In this document: piece by piece, positions 1-9,491 of the stretch | How the letters are laid out: each line of letters begins with the position of its first letter | Position numbering within the stretch: the stretch's first letter is position 1 | Assembly (NCBI RefSeq): GCF_014235765.1 | Contig: NZ_JACMYH010000009.1 | Coordinates: 24,896 to 88,895 of the forward strand | Reading direction: 5' to 3' | Length of the DNA stretch: 64,000 nucleotides | DNA from: Pseudomonas baltica | GTDB lineage: Bacteria; Pseudomonadota; Gammaproteobacteria; Pseudomonadales; Pseudomonadaceae | The notes under the pieces: model-generated | Database searches by the model: none | Told to the model about the DNA's origin: nothing | Seen by the model: the letters and a program-made list of their open reading frames with translations, nothing else | Made by a program: the position numbers and the translations under genes

Positions 1-1
1 G

Positions 2-280
2 CGTGCCCAGGCACCTCTGCTGTATCAGGTGCTCAGCCAGGTCGCGGCGCAGATAAGCCAGGGCCGTCGCGATTACCCGCTGCTGCTGGACCATGCCAAG
101 CAGGTCATTGCCCAAGCCGGCTTCGCTCCTGAGTACCTGGAAATCCGGCATGCGGTGACCCTGCGTCCGGCCACTGCCGAAGACCGCGACCTGGTGATTC
201 TGCTCGCAGCGAATCTGGGTACCACACGACTGATCGACAACCTGCACTTGGACCTCGATCACGACACTCAACACAGCTGA
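2..280 (+). CDS. panC: Pantothenate synthetase, C-terminal part (cut by window edge)
   Basis: This is the last 92 codons of pantothenate synthetase, which condenses pantoate with beta-alanine using ATP in coenzyme A synthesis. The frame is open from base 2 and ends with TGA at 278-280. The tail around YLEIRHAVTLRP and the hydrophobic strand before LAANLGTTRLIDN match the C-terminal dimer-forming domain of the family. The ATP-binding N-terminal half lies outside the window. panD, which follows panC in many Pseudomonas genomes, is not between this gene and pgi. Confidence 0.9.
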   Translation, partial: RAQAPLLYQVLSQVAAQISQGRRDYPLLLDHAKQVIAQAGFAPEYLEIRHAVTLRPATAEDRDLVILLAANLGTTRLIDNLHLDLDHDTQHS

Positions 281-499
281 ACCGCGACAGCCTGAAAGTC
301 CCTCGCGCATCGTTCACTAGGCGCAGACAGAACGCGCGCGGCGGTTTAAGGTGGTGCAGCGTCCGAACCGTGCATTGGCAGCCGATCAGCGGCCCGCAAC
401 CACCCTGGCCGCCTGCCGGATCTTTCGATGCAGCAGGCACGCAACCGGCCGAGCGTTCCAATGTCCAAACGCAGTTCAAGAAAAAGGAAATTTGCAGCG
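281..499. other. panC-pgi intergenic region, no gene seen
   Basis: About 220 bases without a convincing coding frame. It holds the pgi leader and presumably its promoter, but I see no clear -35/-10 pair and no strong terminator. An in-frame extension of pgi back to 428 exists, but it lacks a ribosome-binding site and any family similarity. Confidence 0.5.
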
Positions 500-2164
500 A
501 TGGCGTACTACCGAACCCCGCATGACGTGACCACCCTGCCCGCTTGGCAGGCGCTAACCCAGCACCGCGCTGCCATGCAAGACTTCAGCATGCGCGATGC
601 CTTCAATGCCGACCCTCAGCGCTTCGAGCATTTCTCCCTGAGCGCCTGCGGGCTGTTCCTCGACTATTCGAAAAACCTGATCGACACGCAGACCCGCGAT
701 CTGCTGGTGCAACTGGCCAACGAAGTAGACCTGCAAGGCGCGATCAAGGCGATGTTTGCCGGCGAACTGCTGAACGCTTCCGAAGGCCGTCCGGCGTTGC
801 ACACCGCATTGCGCCGCCCGGTGGGCGACAAGCTCAATGTCAACGGTGTCAACGTGATGCCAGACGTGCACAAGGTGCTCAACCAGATCACCGAGCTGGT
901 CACGCGCATCCATGACGGCCTGTGGCGTGGCTACACCGAGAAGCCGATCACCGACGTGGTGAACATCGGTATCGGTGGCTCCTTCCTCGGCCCGGAACTG
1001 GTGTCCGAAGCTTTGCTGCCGTATGCCCAGAAAGGCGTGCGCTGCCACTACCTGGCCAACATCGATGGCAGCGAATTCCACGAGCTGTCGGCCAAGCTGC
1101 GTGCCGAGACCACTCTGTTCATCGTTTCCTCGAAATCGTTCAGCACTCTGGAAACGCTGAAGAACGCCCAGGCTGCGCGTGGCTGGTACCTGGCCCAGGG
1201 CGGTTCGGAAGCCGAGCTTTACCGCCACTTCATCGCGGTGTCGAGCAACAATGCCGCAGCCGTCGAATTCGGGATCCGCGAAGAAAACATCTTCCCGATG
1301 TGGGACTGGGTCGGCGGGCGTTATTCGCTGTGGTCGGCCATCGGCTTGCCGATTGCGATGTCGATCGGCATGGCCAACTTCAAGGAGCTGCTGTCGGGCG
1401 CCTACACCATGGACCAGCACTTCCAATCGGCGCCGTTCGAACAGAACATGCCGGTGTTGCTGGCCTTGCTGGGGGTCTGGTACGGCAATTTCTGGGATGC
1501 CAAGAGCCACGCGATCCTGCCGTACGACCACTACCTGCGCAACATCACCAAACACCTGCAGCAATTGGACATGGAGTCCAATGGCAAGAGCGTGCGCCAG
1601 GACGGCACGCCGGTGAACATCGACACCGGCCCCGTCATCTGGGGTGGCGTGGGCTGCAACGGCCAGCATGCCTATCACCAGTTGCTGCACCAGGGCACCC
1701 ACATGATCCCGGCCGACTTCATCGTCCCGGTGGTGAGTTTCAATCCGGTCGCCGATCATCACCAGTGGCTGTTCGCCAACTGCCTGTCGCAGAGCCAGGC
1801 GCTGATGCTGGGCAAGAGCCGCAGCGAGTCCGAAGCCGAACTGCGCGAGCGCGGCATGGCCGAAGACGAGGTGCAGAAGCTGGCCCCGCACAAGGTCATT
1901 CCCGGCAACCGTCCGAGCAACACCTTGGTGGTCGAGCGCATCAGCCCGCGTCGCCTCGGCGCCCTGGTAGCCATGTATGAGCACAAGGTGTTCGTGCAAA
2001 GCGTGCTGTGGGGCATCAATGCTTTCGATCAGTGGGGCGTGGAACTGGGCAAGGAGCTGGGCAAGGGCGTCTACCAGCGCCTGATCGGCGAAAACGAATC
2101 GCTGGCCGAAGATGCCTCTACCCAGGGCCTGATCAACTATTTCCGCGGTCGTCATCGCGGCTGA
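500..2164 (+). CDS. pgi: Glucose-6-phosphate isomerase
   Basis: This cytoplasmic enzyme interconverts glucose-6-phosphate and fructose-6-phosphate. In Pseudomonas, which lacks 6-phosphofructokinase, it serves mainly gluconeogenesis and the cycling of triose phosphate back to the Entner-Doudoroff pathway. The 554-residue product is of normal family length. Visible hallmarks are NIGIGGSFLGPE, SSKSFSTLET for phosphate binding, the GNGKSV-like active-site strand, the catalytic His in GQHAYHQLLHQG and the Lys in FDQWGVELGK. The ATG at 500 (MAYYRTP) is chosen because an AAGGAAA Shine-Dalgarno sits about 10 bases upstream and family members start here; a longer in-frame start at 428 has no such support. 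Confidence 0.97.
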   Translation: MAYYRTPHDVTTLPAWQALTQHRAAMQDFSMRDAFNADPQRFEHFSLSACGLFLDYSKNLIDTQTRDLLVQLANEVDLQGAIKAMFAGELLNASEGRPALHTALRRPVGDKLNVNGVNVMPDVHKVLNQITELVTRIHDGLWRGYTEKPITDVVNIGIGGSFLGPELVSEALLPYAQKGVRCHYLANIDGSEFHELSAKLRAETTLFIVSSKSFSTLETLKNAQAARGWYLAQGGSEAELYRHFIAVSSNNAAAVEFGIREENIFPMWDWVGGRYSLWSAIGLPIAMSIGMANFKELLSGAYTMDQHFQSAPFEQNMPVLLALLGVWYGNFWDAKSHAILPYDHYLRNITKHLQQLDMESNGKSVRQDGTPVNIDTGPVIWGGVGCNGQHAYHQLLHQGTHMIPADFIVPVVSFNPVADHHQWLFANCLSQSQALMLGKSRSESEAELRERGMAEDEVQKLAPHKVIPGNRPSNTLVVERISPRRLGALVAMYEHKVFVQSVLWGINAFDQWGVELGKELGKGVYQRLIGENESLAEDASTQGLINYFRGRHRG

Positions 2165-2274
2165 CCCTGGATACCCCGCGGCGCTGCAAGCCAGCGTCGC
2201 GGTGGTTCGATACCCCGTTGCACCGGGCAATTGATGTAGAATTGCCTCCCTTCTTTTTGCGTCAGGCTCCGTGC

Positions 2275-3291
2275 ATGTCCGCTTTGATCCAGGCGCTGCG
2301 CGCCGCCCTCGACGTCCGCTCCTCGCTGCTCGAGCAACTGCATGAACAGGGCACTGATTGCTATCGCCTGTTCCATGGCAGCCAGGAAGGCGCCGGTGGC
2401 TTGACCGTCGACCGCTATGGTCCGCAATTGCTGATCCAAAGCTTCCATCAGACGCTGACACGCGAAGATCTGCTGGCCCTGCACGGCGCCGTCGAGCAAC
2501 ACCTGCAGACGCCGCTGCTGCTGGTGTACAACGACCGTTCGCGGGGCAACTCGCGGATCGATCGGGAAGACACGGTGTATCGTGCCGAAGACGCGGCGCT
2601 GGCCGACATGATCGGACACGAATGGGGCTTGAATTATCGCGTGCGCGGACGGCATCCCGGGCAGGACCCGTTGCTGTTTCTCGACCTGCGCAACGCGCGC
2701 GGCTGGGTCAAGCGACACAGTGCTGGCAAAAGCGTATTGAACCTGTTCGCCTACACCTGCGGCGTGGGCCTGAGCGCAGCAGCAGGCGGCGCCCGCGAGG
2801 TGTGCAACCTGGATTTTGCCGAAGGCAACCTGGCAGTCGGCGCCGAGAACGGTGCACTGAACCCCGACCTTGCGCCCATGCAATTCATCCAGTCGGATTA
2901 CTTTCCCGCCATCCGCCAACTGGCTGGTTTGCCCATCACCCCGCGTCGCGGGCAGAAGCTGCCATCCTACCCGCGCCTGCAACAACGCCAGTACGATCTG
3001 GTCTTTCTGGACCCGCCCGCCTGGGCAAAGAGTGCGTTCGGCACGGTCGATCTGCTGCGCGACTACCAGAGCCTGCTCAAGCCCGCGATCCTGGCCACGG
3101 CCGACAGCGGTGTACTGGTCTGCTGTAACAATTTGGCCAAGGTCAGCCTCGACGACTGGCGTGATCAGGTGTTGCGCTGTGCCGAGAAAGCCGGGCGGCC
3201 CGTGCGTGAATGCTCGGTAATGGGCCCGGCGGCCGATTTCCCTTCCAGCGACGGCCAGCCGCCGTTGAAGACGCTGATCCTGAATTTCTAG
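2275..3291 (+). CDS. Class I SAM-dependent methyltransferase, RlmI-like
   Basis: The protein has 338 residues and a C-terminal Rossmann methyltransferase domain. The SAM-binding segment reads NLFAYTCGVGLSAAA, and the catalytic-loop motif DPPAWAKS is typical of the RlmI/RlmK 23S rRNA cytosine/guanine methyltransferase group (Methyltrans_SAM). The N-terminal 100 residues (LTVDRYGPQLLIQSF) resemble the substrate-binding part of that group, but the usual PUA domain looks shortened. An RNA base is therefore the likely target, and the exact substrate is not known. The start at 2275 avoids a long overlap with pgi; the Shine-Dalgarno is weak. It stands alone between pgi and the DUF748 gene. Confidence 0.8.
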   Translation: MSALIQALRAALDVRSSLLEQLHEQGTDCYRLFHGSQEGAGGLTVDRYGPQLLIQSFHQTLTREDLLALHGAVEQHLQTPLLLVYNDRSRGNSRIDREDTVYRAEDAALADMIGHEWGLNYRVRGRHPGQDPLLFLDLRNARGWVKRHSAGKSVLNLFAYTCGVGLSAAAGGAREVCNLDFAEGNLAVGAENGALNPDLAPMQFIQSDYFPAIRQLAGLPITPRRGQKLPSYPRLQQRQYDLVFLDPPAWAKSAFGTVDLLRDYQSLLKPAILATADSGVLVCCNNLAKVSLDDWRDQVLRCAEKAGRPVRECSVMGPAADFPSSDGQPPLKTLILNF

Positions 3292-3404
3292 TTTTCCTAC
3301 AGCAACTGGTGAAAATTCCATGACTTACGCGGCCTGAGTCATAGGAACCGCATTGACGTGCCATACTCCAAGCACCTCCGATCACGTCAGATGGCCTCTT
3401 TTCC

Positions 3405-6314
3405 ATGTCCAAAGGATTGAAACGCACCGCCGCCACCCTTGTGGCGCTGGTAGCGCTGTACGCTCTGCTCGGCTTCCTGATCCTGCCCGGCATCGCCCTG
3501 CGGGTTGCCAATCAGCAGCTGGCAGACTATTCCACTGTTCCTGCTCAGCTGCAGCGCCTGGAATTCAATCCGTTCAGCCTCGAGCTGACCCTGTGGGGGC
3601 TGAAGATCGGTGAACCCGGCGCCGAGCAGATCGGTTTCGAGCGGTTGTACGCCAATCTGCAATTGGACAGCCTGTGGACCGGCGCGCTGCATCTGGTTGC
3701 GGTGGAGCTGGAAAAGCCTCGCACCGAAGTGCTGTTCGACAAGACCGGCAAGCTCAACTTGAGCGGCTTGTTCAAGCTTCCCGCCAGCGACCCGGCTGTG
3801 CAGGACGCACCGTCCGAACCTTTCGCGTTGCGCATCGGCAGTATCAAACTGGTTGACGGCTATCTGCATTTCAAGGACTTGCGCCCAAGCCAGCCGATCG
3901 AGTTTCTCTACGACTCGATGAATCTGGAGCTGCAGAACCTCAGCACGCTACCGGACGATCATGCCGACATGACGCTGGTAGCCAACAGCCCCCAAGGCGG
4001 GCGTATCGACTGGCGCGGACGTATTGGCCTGAGCCCGGTGTCTTCCCAAGGCTCACTGAAGGTGACCGATGCGCAGATGAGCGTCTGGTGGCCGTACGTG
4101 CGTGACAGCGTGCCCTTGGCCCTGGAGAAGGGCGTGTTCACCCTCAGTGCCGACTACAACCTGAACCTGGCCAAGCAGACCGAACTCACCTTGGACAAGG
4201 TGGCCCTCACCGTTGCGCCCTTCGCGATCGCCGCTCCCGATGGCCGTCCCTTGGTACGGCTCGAACGCCTTGAGGTCAGCGATACATCGGTGGATCTGGT
4301 CAAGCAGTTGGTCAGGGTTGGTCAGATACGCAGTCACGGCCTGGAAACCTGGGCCGCCCGCGAGGCGGATGGACAGCTCGACTGGCAAAAGCTGTTCGCC
4401 AGCCCGACGACGGCGCAGGTGCAGGCACAGACGCCGGCCGCCAGCAAGACGGCAGCCGCGTCAGCCAAGCCTTGGCAGGTGTTGCTCAAGGATGTGCAGT
4501 TGCGTGACTACCGGGTGCATCTGGCGGACCGTGTGCCGACCGACAACGTGGCGGTGGAGCTCGGGCCCCTCAACCTGGATCTGCGTGATTTCGACAGCCT
4601 CAACGGCGCTCCCTTCACCCTCAAGCTGGACACCGGGCTGGGCAAGCAAGGTCACTTGCAGGCCAGCGGCGAGGTCAGCCTGGCTCCGGTTGGCGCACGC
4701 CTGAAGGTCAGCACCCAGGACATCGACCTGCGTGTCGCGCAGGCCTACATCAGCCCGCTGATTCGCCTGGAACTGCGCAGCGGCATGCTCGACAGCGATC
4801 TCGCTGTGCAACTGAACAGCACTGAACCGCTGGCGATGACGGTGTCCGGCCGCGTCGAAATCGATCAGCTGCACACGCTCGATACGCTCAAGGAGCGCGA
4901 TTTCGTCAAATGGCAGCACCTGACTCTCGACGGTCTCGACTACCGCCACGGCGATCGCCTGCAGATCGAGCGGGTGCAGCTGCAACAGCCCTACGCGCGC
5001 TTCATGATCAACGAGGACCGTACCACCAATATCGACGACCTGCTGATTCCGCAACCGCCGCAGCCCGCCAACTCGGTCAACTCGGGGAAACCCGCAGGTG
5101 CCGAAAAACCTCTCGGTATTCGCATCGGCTCCGTGGACATCGACAATGGCTCGGCCAACTTTGCCGACTTCAGCCTCACCCCGAACTTTGCCACGGCCGT
5201 TCAGCAACTCAACGGGCGCATAGGTACGATCGACAACCGTCAGGCCAAGCCGGCACGCATCGACATCCAGGGCAAGGTCGACCGCTATGCGCCGGTGACC
5301 ATCGCCGGTGCGCTGAATCCGTTCGACCCGATGGCCAGCCTGGACATCACGACCAGCTTCAAACGCGTGGAGCTGACCACCCTGACGCCCTATTCGGGCA
5401 AGTTCGCCGGCTATCGCATCCGCAAGGGCCGTCTGAACCTCGACTTGCACTACCTGATCACCAAAGGCCAGCTCAAGGCAGAGAACAAGCTGCTGGTGGA
5501 ACAGCTGCAACTGGGCGACAAGGTCGACAGCCCGGATGCGGTCGATCTGCCGCTGCGCCTGGCCATCGCGCTGCTCAAGGATTCCCAAGGCAGAATCGCC
5601 ATCGAACTGCCGGTGAGCGGCGATCTGAACAGCCCGCAGTTCAGCGTCATGCCGATCGTCTGGCAGACCCTGCGCAACCTGATGGTTCGTGCCGCTCAGG
5701 CGCCGTTCAAGTTCATTGGTGGACTGGTCAGTGGCGGCGGCTCGGAAGACCTGAGCACCGTGTCGTTCCGCCCAGGTTCGGACGAATTGAGCGCAGAGGC
5801 CCAGGCGGCCCTGGTGAAGCTGGCGGCGGCCTTGAAGGAGCGCCCGACCCTGCGCCTGGAAATCGAAGGTACCAGCGCCCAGGCCAGCGACGGCCCGCTC
5901 ATTGCGCAGCAACGCCTGGAGCGCGAATACCAAAGCACCTACTATAAAATGGCCCAGCGCCGTGGCGACAAAGTCCCCGCCACCGCAGCCGAGATGCAAG
6001 TGCCTGACGACGACAAGCCGGCAATGCTCGAAGCCATCTACCGTACCCGGCTCAAAGGTCAGCCACCGGTGGAATGGCAACAGCTGGAAAGCAAGGTTCG
6101 CACCGACAAGCTACGTGAAGCGGTGCTCAAGTCCTGGGCTTCGAACAATGCATTGCTGCGTCAGCTGGGGCAGGCCCGTGCAGGCAGCATCAAGGACTTT
6201 CTGGTCGACAAGGGCCAGTTGGCGGACGAGCGTGTGTACTTCATCGATGCAGCCCTGGGCCAGGCCGAAAAAGATGGGCGCATCATCACCCCCCTGCATC
6301 TGGATGCCGAATGA
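3405..6314 (+). CDS. DUF748 (AsmA-like) envelope protein with OmpA-like tail
   Basis: A 969-residue protein with one N-terminal membrane segment (about residues 8-30, LVALVALYALLGFLILPGI), followed by a long beta-rich periplasmic region of DUF748 repeats. This architecture belongs to the AsmA-like family implicated in envelope lipid handling. Near residues 785-830 the pattern FRPGSDELSAEAQAAL followed by LRLEIEGTS recalls an OmpA/peptidoglycan-associated region. It probably spans or bridges the periplasm from the inner membrane. The stop overlaps the start of the next gene as ATGA (6311-6314), so the two are translationally coupled. Precise function is unknown. Confidence 0.82.
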   Translation: MSKGLKRTAATLVALVALYALLGFLILPGIALRVANQQLADYSTVPAQLQRLEFNPFSLELTLWGLKIGEPGAEQIGFERLYANLQLDSLWTGALHLVAVELEKPRTEVLFDKTGKLNLSGLFKLPASDPAVQDAPSEPFALRIGSIKLVDGYLHFKDLRPSQPIEFLYDSMNLELQNLSTLPDDHADMTLVANSPQGGRIDWRGRIGLSPVSSQGSLKVTDAQMSVWWPYVRDSVPLALEKGVFTLSADYNLNLAKQTELTLDKVALTVAPFAIAAPDGRPLVRLERLEVSDTSVDLVKQLVRVGQIRSHGLETWAAREADGQLDWQKLFASPTTAQVQAQTPAASKTAAASAKPWQVLLKDVQLRDYRVHLADRVPTDNVAVELGPLNLDLRDFDSLNGAPFTLKLDTGLGKQGHLQASGEVSLAPVGARLKVSTQDIDLRVAQAYISPLIRLELRSGMLDSDLAVQLNSTEPLAMTVSGRVEIDQLHTLDTLKERDFVKWQHLTLDGLDYRHGDRLQIERVQLQQPYARFMINEDRTTNIDDLLIPQPPQPANSVNSGKPAGAEKPLGIRIGSVDIDNGSANFADFSLTPNFATAVQQLNGRIGTIDNRQAKPARIDIQGKVDRYAPVTIAGALNPFDPMASLDITTSFKRVELTTLTPYSGKFAGYRIRKGRLNLDLHYLITKGQLKAENKLLVEQLQLGDKVDSPDAVDLPLRLAIALLKDSQGRIAIELPVSGDLNSPQFSVMPIVWQTLRNLMVRAAQAPFKFIGGLVSGGGSEDLSTVSFRPGSDELSAEAQAALVKLAAALKERPTLRLEIEGTSAQASDGPLIAQQRLEREYQSTYYKMAQRRGDKVPATAAEMQVPDDDKPAMLEAIYRTRLKGQPPVEWQQLESKVRTDKLREAVLKSWASNNALLRQLGQARAGSIKDFLVDKGQLADERVYFIDAALGQAEKDGRIITPLHLDAE

Positions 6315-6616
6315 ACAAATTGACTTGGATGACCTGCGTGCCATTGCTGCTGGCGCTGTGCAACACAGCCAACGCCGCCTCGACGATGCGCTGTGGCAAC
6401 ACCCTGGTGTCGCTGAACGATCGCACGGTTCAGGTAGAGCAGAAATGTGGTGCGCCTGCCAGTAAGGCGCAGACGGGCTACGAACGCTCGGGGCCGATCA
6501 ATCGACGCGTCGAACTGCCGATTGAAGAGTGGGTGTACGGACCTTCCAATGGTATGAGCCAATACTTGAAGTTCGTCGGCAGCAAACTGGTGCAGATCGA
6601 AAGCAGCCGCAACTGA
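6311..6616 (+). CDS. DUF2845 secreted small protein
   Basis: A 101-residue protein with a signal peptide (residues 1-22, cleavage after ANAA) and a short beta-rich domain. It contains MRCGNTLVSLND, a second Cys (CGAP) and EEWVYGPSNGMSQYLKF, all characteristic of DUF2845, a periplasmic family of unknown role. The two cysteines could form a disulfide. It overlaps the preceding DUF748 gene by 4 bases (ATGA), which suggests that the two products act together in the envelope. Confidence 0.8.
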   Translation: MNKLTWMTCVPLLLALCNTANAASTMRCGNTLVSLNDRTVQVEQKCGAPASKAQTGYERSGPINRRVELPIEEWVYGPSNGMSQYLKFVGSKLVQIESSRN

Positions 6617-6646
6617 CGCATCATTCGAGCGCATGAACAACGCCCA

Positions 6647-6679
6647 TAAAAAAAGCCCCGGCGCATGGCGCTGGGGCTC
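6647..6679 (-). terminator. Intrinsic terminator of the BON-domain gene
   Basis: A hairpin with arms AGCCCC(A/G)GCGC on either side of a CATG loop, followed on the minus strand by a run of seven T. It lies directly after the minus-strand BON gene and also separates it from the convergent DUF2845 gene. Confidence 0.85.
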
Positions 6680-6714
6680 TCAGTGGCCACATCCCTGTGG
6701 CCTTCGCATGAAAC

Positions 6715-7065
6715 TTACTCGGCTTTCAGGCCATCGGCGGAGACAGCTTTCACGCCCTTGATGGCCTTGGTGATACGTACGGCAGTAGCCTTCTGAGCGT
6801 CGGTCACAGCAACGGTCGACGACAGGGAAACCACACCTTTGTTGGTTTCGACCTTGATGTCGGTGCCTGGGATGCCTTTTTCGGTAACCAGATCGGATTT
6901 GACCTTGGTGGTGATCCAAGTGTCAGAGGTTGCTTCTTTGGCTTCAGTCACGTTACTAGCAGCAACAACCATTGGAGCCTGGGTGGACTGTTGAGCGAAA
7001 GCAGCGTTGGCCATGGTCAAGGTCAGCGCGGTAGCAGCAGCGGCAGCAATAGCGAACTTCTTCAT
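6715..7065 (-). CDS. BON-domain periplasmic protein (OsmY-like)
   Basis: A 116-residue protein with a signal peptide (MKKFAIAAAAATALTLTM, cleavage near AFA-QQ) and a single BON domain (about residues 45-115; TKVKSDLVTEKGI, IKVETNKGVVSLSSTV). BON domains bind phospholipid, and OsmY-type proteins protect the envelope under osmotic stress. The ATG at 7065 is chosen because AGGAG lies eight bases upstream; a GTG nine bases further up has no spacing. It is monocistronic, with its own terminator. Two palindromic elements lie 150-195 bases upstream and may be operators. Confidence 0.85.
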   Translation of the reverse strand: MKKFAIAAAAATALTLTMANAAFAQQSTQAPMVVAASNVTEAKEATSDTWITTKVKSDLVTEKGIPGTDIKVETNKGVVSLSSTVAVTDAQKATAVRITKAIKGVKAVSADGLKAE

Positions 7066-7339
7066 ACGAGTCACTCCTGTTTTTTAAAAGGTCTGCAGAC
7101 GTTTAATGTCTTGGCTGCAGGTGACAAGTATATTGCAGACCTCATGCCAACCCACCAACACAGATAAAGTCCTTTATTATCAATCAGTTAAGATTCTTAC
7201 AAAAAAAGCCATTCGTGCAACTTGCACGTCTGCAGGTAATTTTGCGTGCAAGTTGCAAGTTCGCAAAAGTTCCCTGGCGTTTCTGAACGCCTTGAATGGG
7301 CACTTTGAACAAACCCCAGGCTACTGAGCAAACTCTAGT
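7066..7339. promoter_or_regulatory. AT-rich BON-gene upstream region with two GTGCAANTTGCA palindromes
   Basis: No gene is seen here. The stretch is clearly more AT-rich than its surroundings. At 7215-7227 there is a perfect odd-centred palindrome GTGCAACTTGCAC, and at 7246-7258 a near copy GTGCAAGTTGCAA, with centres 31 bases (three helical turns) apart. This spacing suits a dimeric regulator binding twice on one face of the DNA. The regulator is unknown. Confidence 0.5.
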
Positions 7340-7372
7340 CGAAAAAAAAGAGCCCCGAAGGACTCTTTTTTT
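7340..7372 (-). terminator. Intrinsic terminator of the rpsO-pnp transcript
   Basis: On the minus strand the stem GAGTCC/GGGCTC is closed by a stable TTCG tetraloop and followed by eight T. It lies 14 bases beyond the pnp stop codon. Confidence 0.85.
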
Positions 7373-7385
7373 CAAGCCGGCGAGG

Positions 7386-9491
7386 TTAGGCGCCCGAAGC
7401 CTTTGCAGCAGCAACGTCCTTGATGGACAGCTTGATACGGCCGCGGTTGTCCACGTCCAGTACCAGTACTTCCACTTCTTCGCCTTCCTTAAGGATGTCG
7501 GTCACTTTCTCGACGCGCGCATCGCTGAGCATCGAAATGTGAACCAGACCGTCCTTGCCAGGCAGGATGTTGACGAAGGCACCGAAGTCAACGATGCGCT
7601 CGACCTTGCCCACGTAGATCTTGCCGATCTCGGCTTCTGCGGTGATACCCAGAACGCGCTGACGTGCTGCTTCAGCCGCTTCCTTGGATTCGCCGAAGAT
7701 CTTGATCGAACCGTCGTCTTCGATGTCGATCGAAGCCTTGGTTTCCTCGCAGATGGCGCGGATGGTGGCGCCACCCTTGCCGATCACGTCGCGGATCTTG
7801 TCGGTGTCGATCTTCATCGCGATCATGGTCGGCGCGTTTTCCGACAGCTCGGTACGCGAAGTGCCGATGATCTGGTTCATCTGACCGAGGATGTTCAGGC
7901 GCGCTTCCAGCGCCTGGCCCAGGGCGATTTCCATGATCTCTTCGGTGATACCGTTGATCTTGATGTCCATCTGCAGCGCGGTAACACCCTTGGCGGTACC
8001 GGCTACCTTGAAGTCCATGTCGCCGAGGTGGTCTTCGTCACCGAGGATGTCGGTGAGGATGGCGAACTTGTCGCCTTCCTTGACCAGGCCCATGGCGATA
8101 CCGGCAACCGGCGCCTTCATCGGCACACCGGCGTCCATCAGGGCCAGGGAAGCACCGCAGACCGACGCCATGGAGCTGGAACCGTTCGACTCGGTGATTT
8201 CCGATACCACGCGGATGGTGTACGGGAACACGTCGGCGGCCGGCAGCATGGCCTGTACCGAACGACGGGCCAGACGGCCGTGGCCGATTTCACGACGACC
8301 CGCGCCGCCCATGCGACCACACTCGCCCACCGAGAACGGAGGGAAGTTGTAGTGCAGCATGAAGGGGTCTTTCTTCTCGCCTTCCAGGGTGTCCAGCAAC
8401 TGAGCGTCGCGGGCAGTGCCCAGAGTCGCCACGACCAGCGCCTGGGTTTCACCGCGGGTGAACAGGGCCGAACCGTGGGTTTTCGGCAGAACACCGACTT
8501 CGATGTTCAGCGGGCGCACGGTCTTGGTGTCGCGACCGTCGATACGCGGCTTGCCGTTGACGATGTTTTCACGAACGGTGCGGTATTCGATCTCGCCGAA
8601 GATTTCCTTCACTTCGGCTGCGGTCGGCTTGCCTTCTTCGCCGGAGAACTTGGCGATCACCTGGTCACGCAACTCGCCCAGCTTGGCGTAGCGATCGGCC
8701 TTGACGGTGATGGTGTAGGCCTGGGAAACGGCATCGCCGAATTCGCCACGGATCGCGCCCAGCAGCTCGGTGTTCCATGCTTTCGGGGTCCAGCTCCAGG
8801 TAGGCTTGGCGGCTTCTGCAGCCAGCTCGCCGACGGCCTTGATGACCGACTGGAACTCATCGTGGGCAAACAGCACGGCGCCCAACATCTGGTCTTCGGT
8901 CAGCTCTTTGGCTTCGGATTCAACCATCAGCACGGCGTCTTTGGTACCGGCCACGACCATGTCCAGGCTCGAAGCCTGCTGCTGCTCGTAGGTCGGGTTC
9001 AGCAGGTAGCCAGTGCTCTCGTGGAAGGCCACGCGCGCAGCGCCGATCGGGCCGTCGAACGGAATGCCGGAAATGGCCAGGGCCGCCGAGGTACCGATCA
9101 TCGCAGCGATGTCCGGATCGGTTTTCTTGCTGGTGGAAACGACGGTGCAGACGACCTGCACTTCGTTCATGAAGCCTTCGGGGAACAGCGGACGGATCGG
9201 GCGATCGATCAAACGCGAGGTCAGGGTTTCTTTCTCGGAAGGACGGCCTTCACGCTTGAAGAAACCACCGGGAATCTTGCCGGCAGCGTAGGTCTTTTCC
9301 TGGTAGTGCACGGACAGCGGGAAAAAGCCTTTGCCTGGATCGGCTTGCTTGGCACCTACCACGGTCACCAGTACGGTCACGTCGTTATCGACGGTGACCA
9401 GCACGGCGCCGGAGGCTTGACGGGCAATACGGCCCGTTTCGAGGGTTACGGTCGATTGACCGAATTGAAACGTCTTGATTACCGGGTTCAC
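7386..9491 (-). CDS. pnp: Polyribonucleotide nucleotidyltransferase (PNPase)
   Basis: This is the 3'-5' phosphorolytic exoribonuclease and polymerase, a partner of RNase E and RhlB in the degradosome. The 701 residues carry two RNase PH domains (about 1-220 and 310-540), a helical domain between them, a KH domain (IDTDKIRDVIGKGGATIRAI, about 555-615) and an S1 domain (IGKIYVGKVERIVDFGAFVNI, about 620-690). It follows rpsO on the same strand, separated by a 250-base spacer with a large hairpin, the position where RNase III initiates pnp autoregulation in E. coli. Confidence 0.98.
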   Translation of the reverse strand: MNPVIKTFQFGQSTVTLETGRIARQASGAVLVTVDNDVTVLVTVVGAKQADPGKGFFPLSVHYQEKTYAAGKIPGGFFKREGRPSEKETLTSRLIDRPIRPLFPEGFMNEVQVVCTVVSTSKKTDPDIAAMIGTSAALAISGIPFDGPIGAARVAFHESTGYLLNPTYEQQQASSLDMVVAGTKDAVLMVESEAKELTEDQMLGAVLFAHDEFQSVIKAVGELAAEAAKPTWSWTPKAWNTELLGAIRGEFGDAVSQAYTITVKADRYAKLGELRDQVIAKFSGEEGKPTAAEVKEIFGEIEYRTVRENIVNGKPRIDGRDTKTVRPLNIEVGVLPKTHGSALFTRGETQALVVATLGTARDAQLLDTLEGEKKDPFMLHYNFPPFSVGECGRMGGAGRREIGHGRLARRSVQAMLPAADVFPYTIRVVSEITESNGSSSMASVCGASLALMDAGVPMKAPVAGIAMGLVKEGDKFAILTDILGDEDHLGDMDFKVAGTAKGVTALQMDIKINGITEEIMEIALGQALEARLNILGQMNQIIGTSRTELSENAPTMIAMKIDTDKIRDVIGKGGATIRAICEETKASIDIEDDGSIKIFGESKEAAEAARQRVLGITAEAEIGKIYVGKVERIVDFGAFVNILPGKDGLVHISMLSDARVEKVTDILKEGEEVEVLVLDVDNRGRIKLSIKDVAAAKASGA

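Noticed and set aside
554..2461. Long minus-strand open frame opposite pgi
   Set aside because: It is antisense to a fully recognisable gene in high-GC DNA, has no family motifs and no ribosome-binding site.
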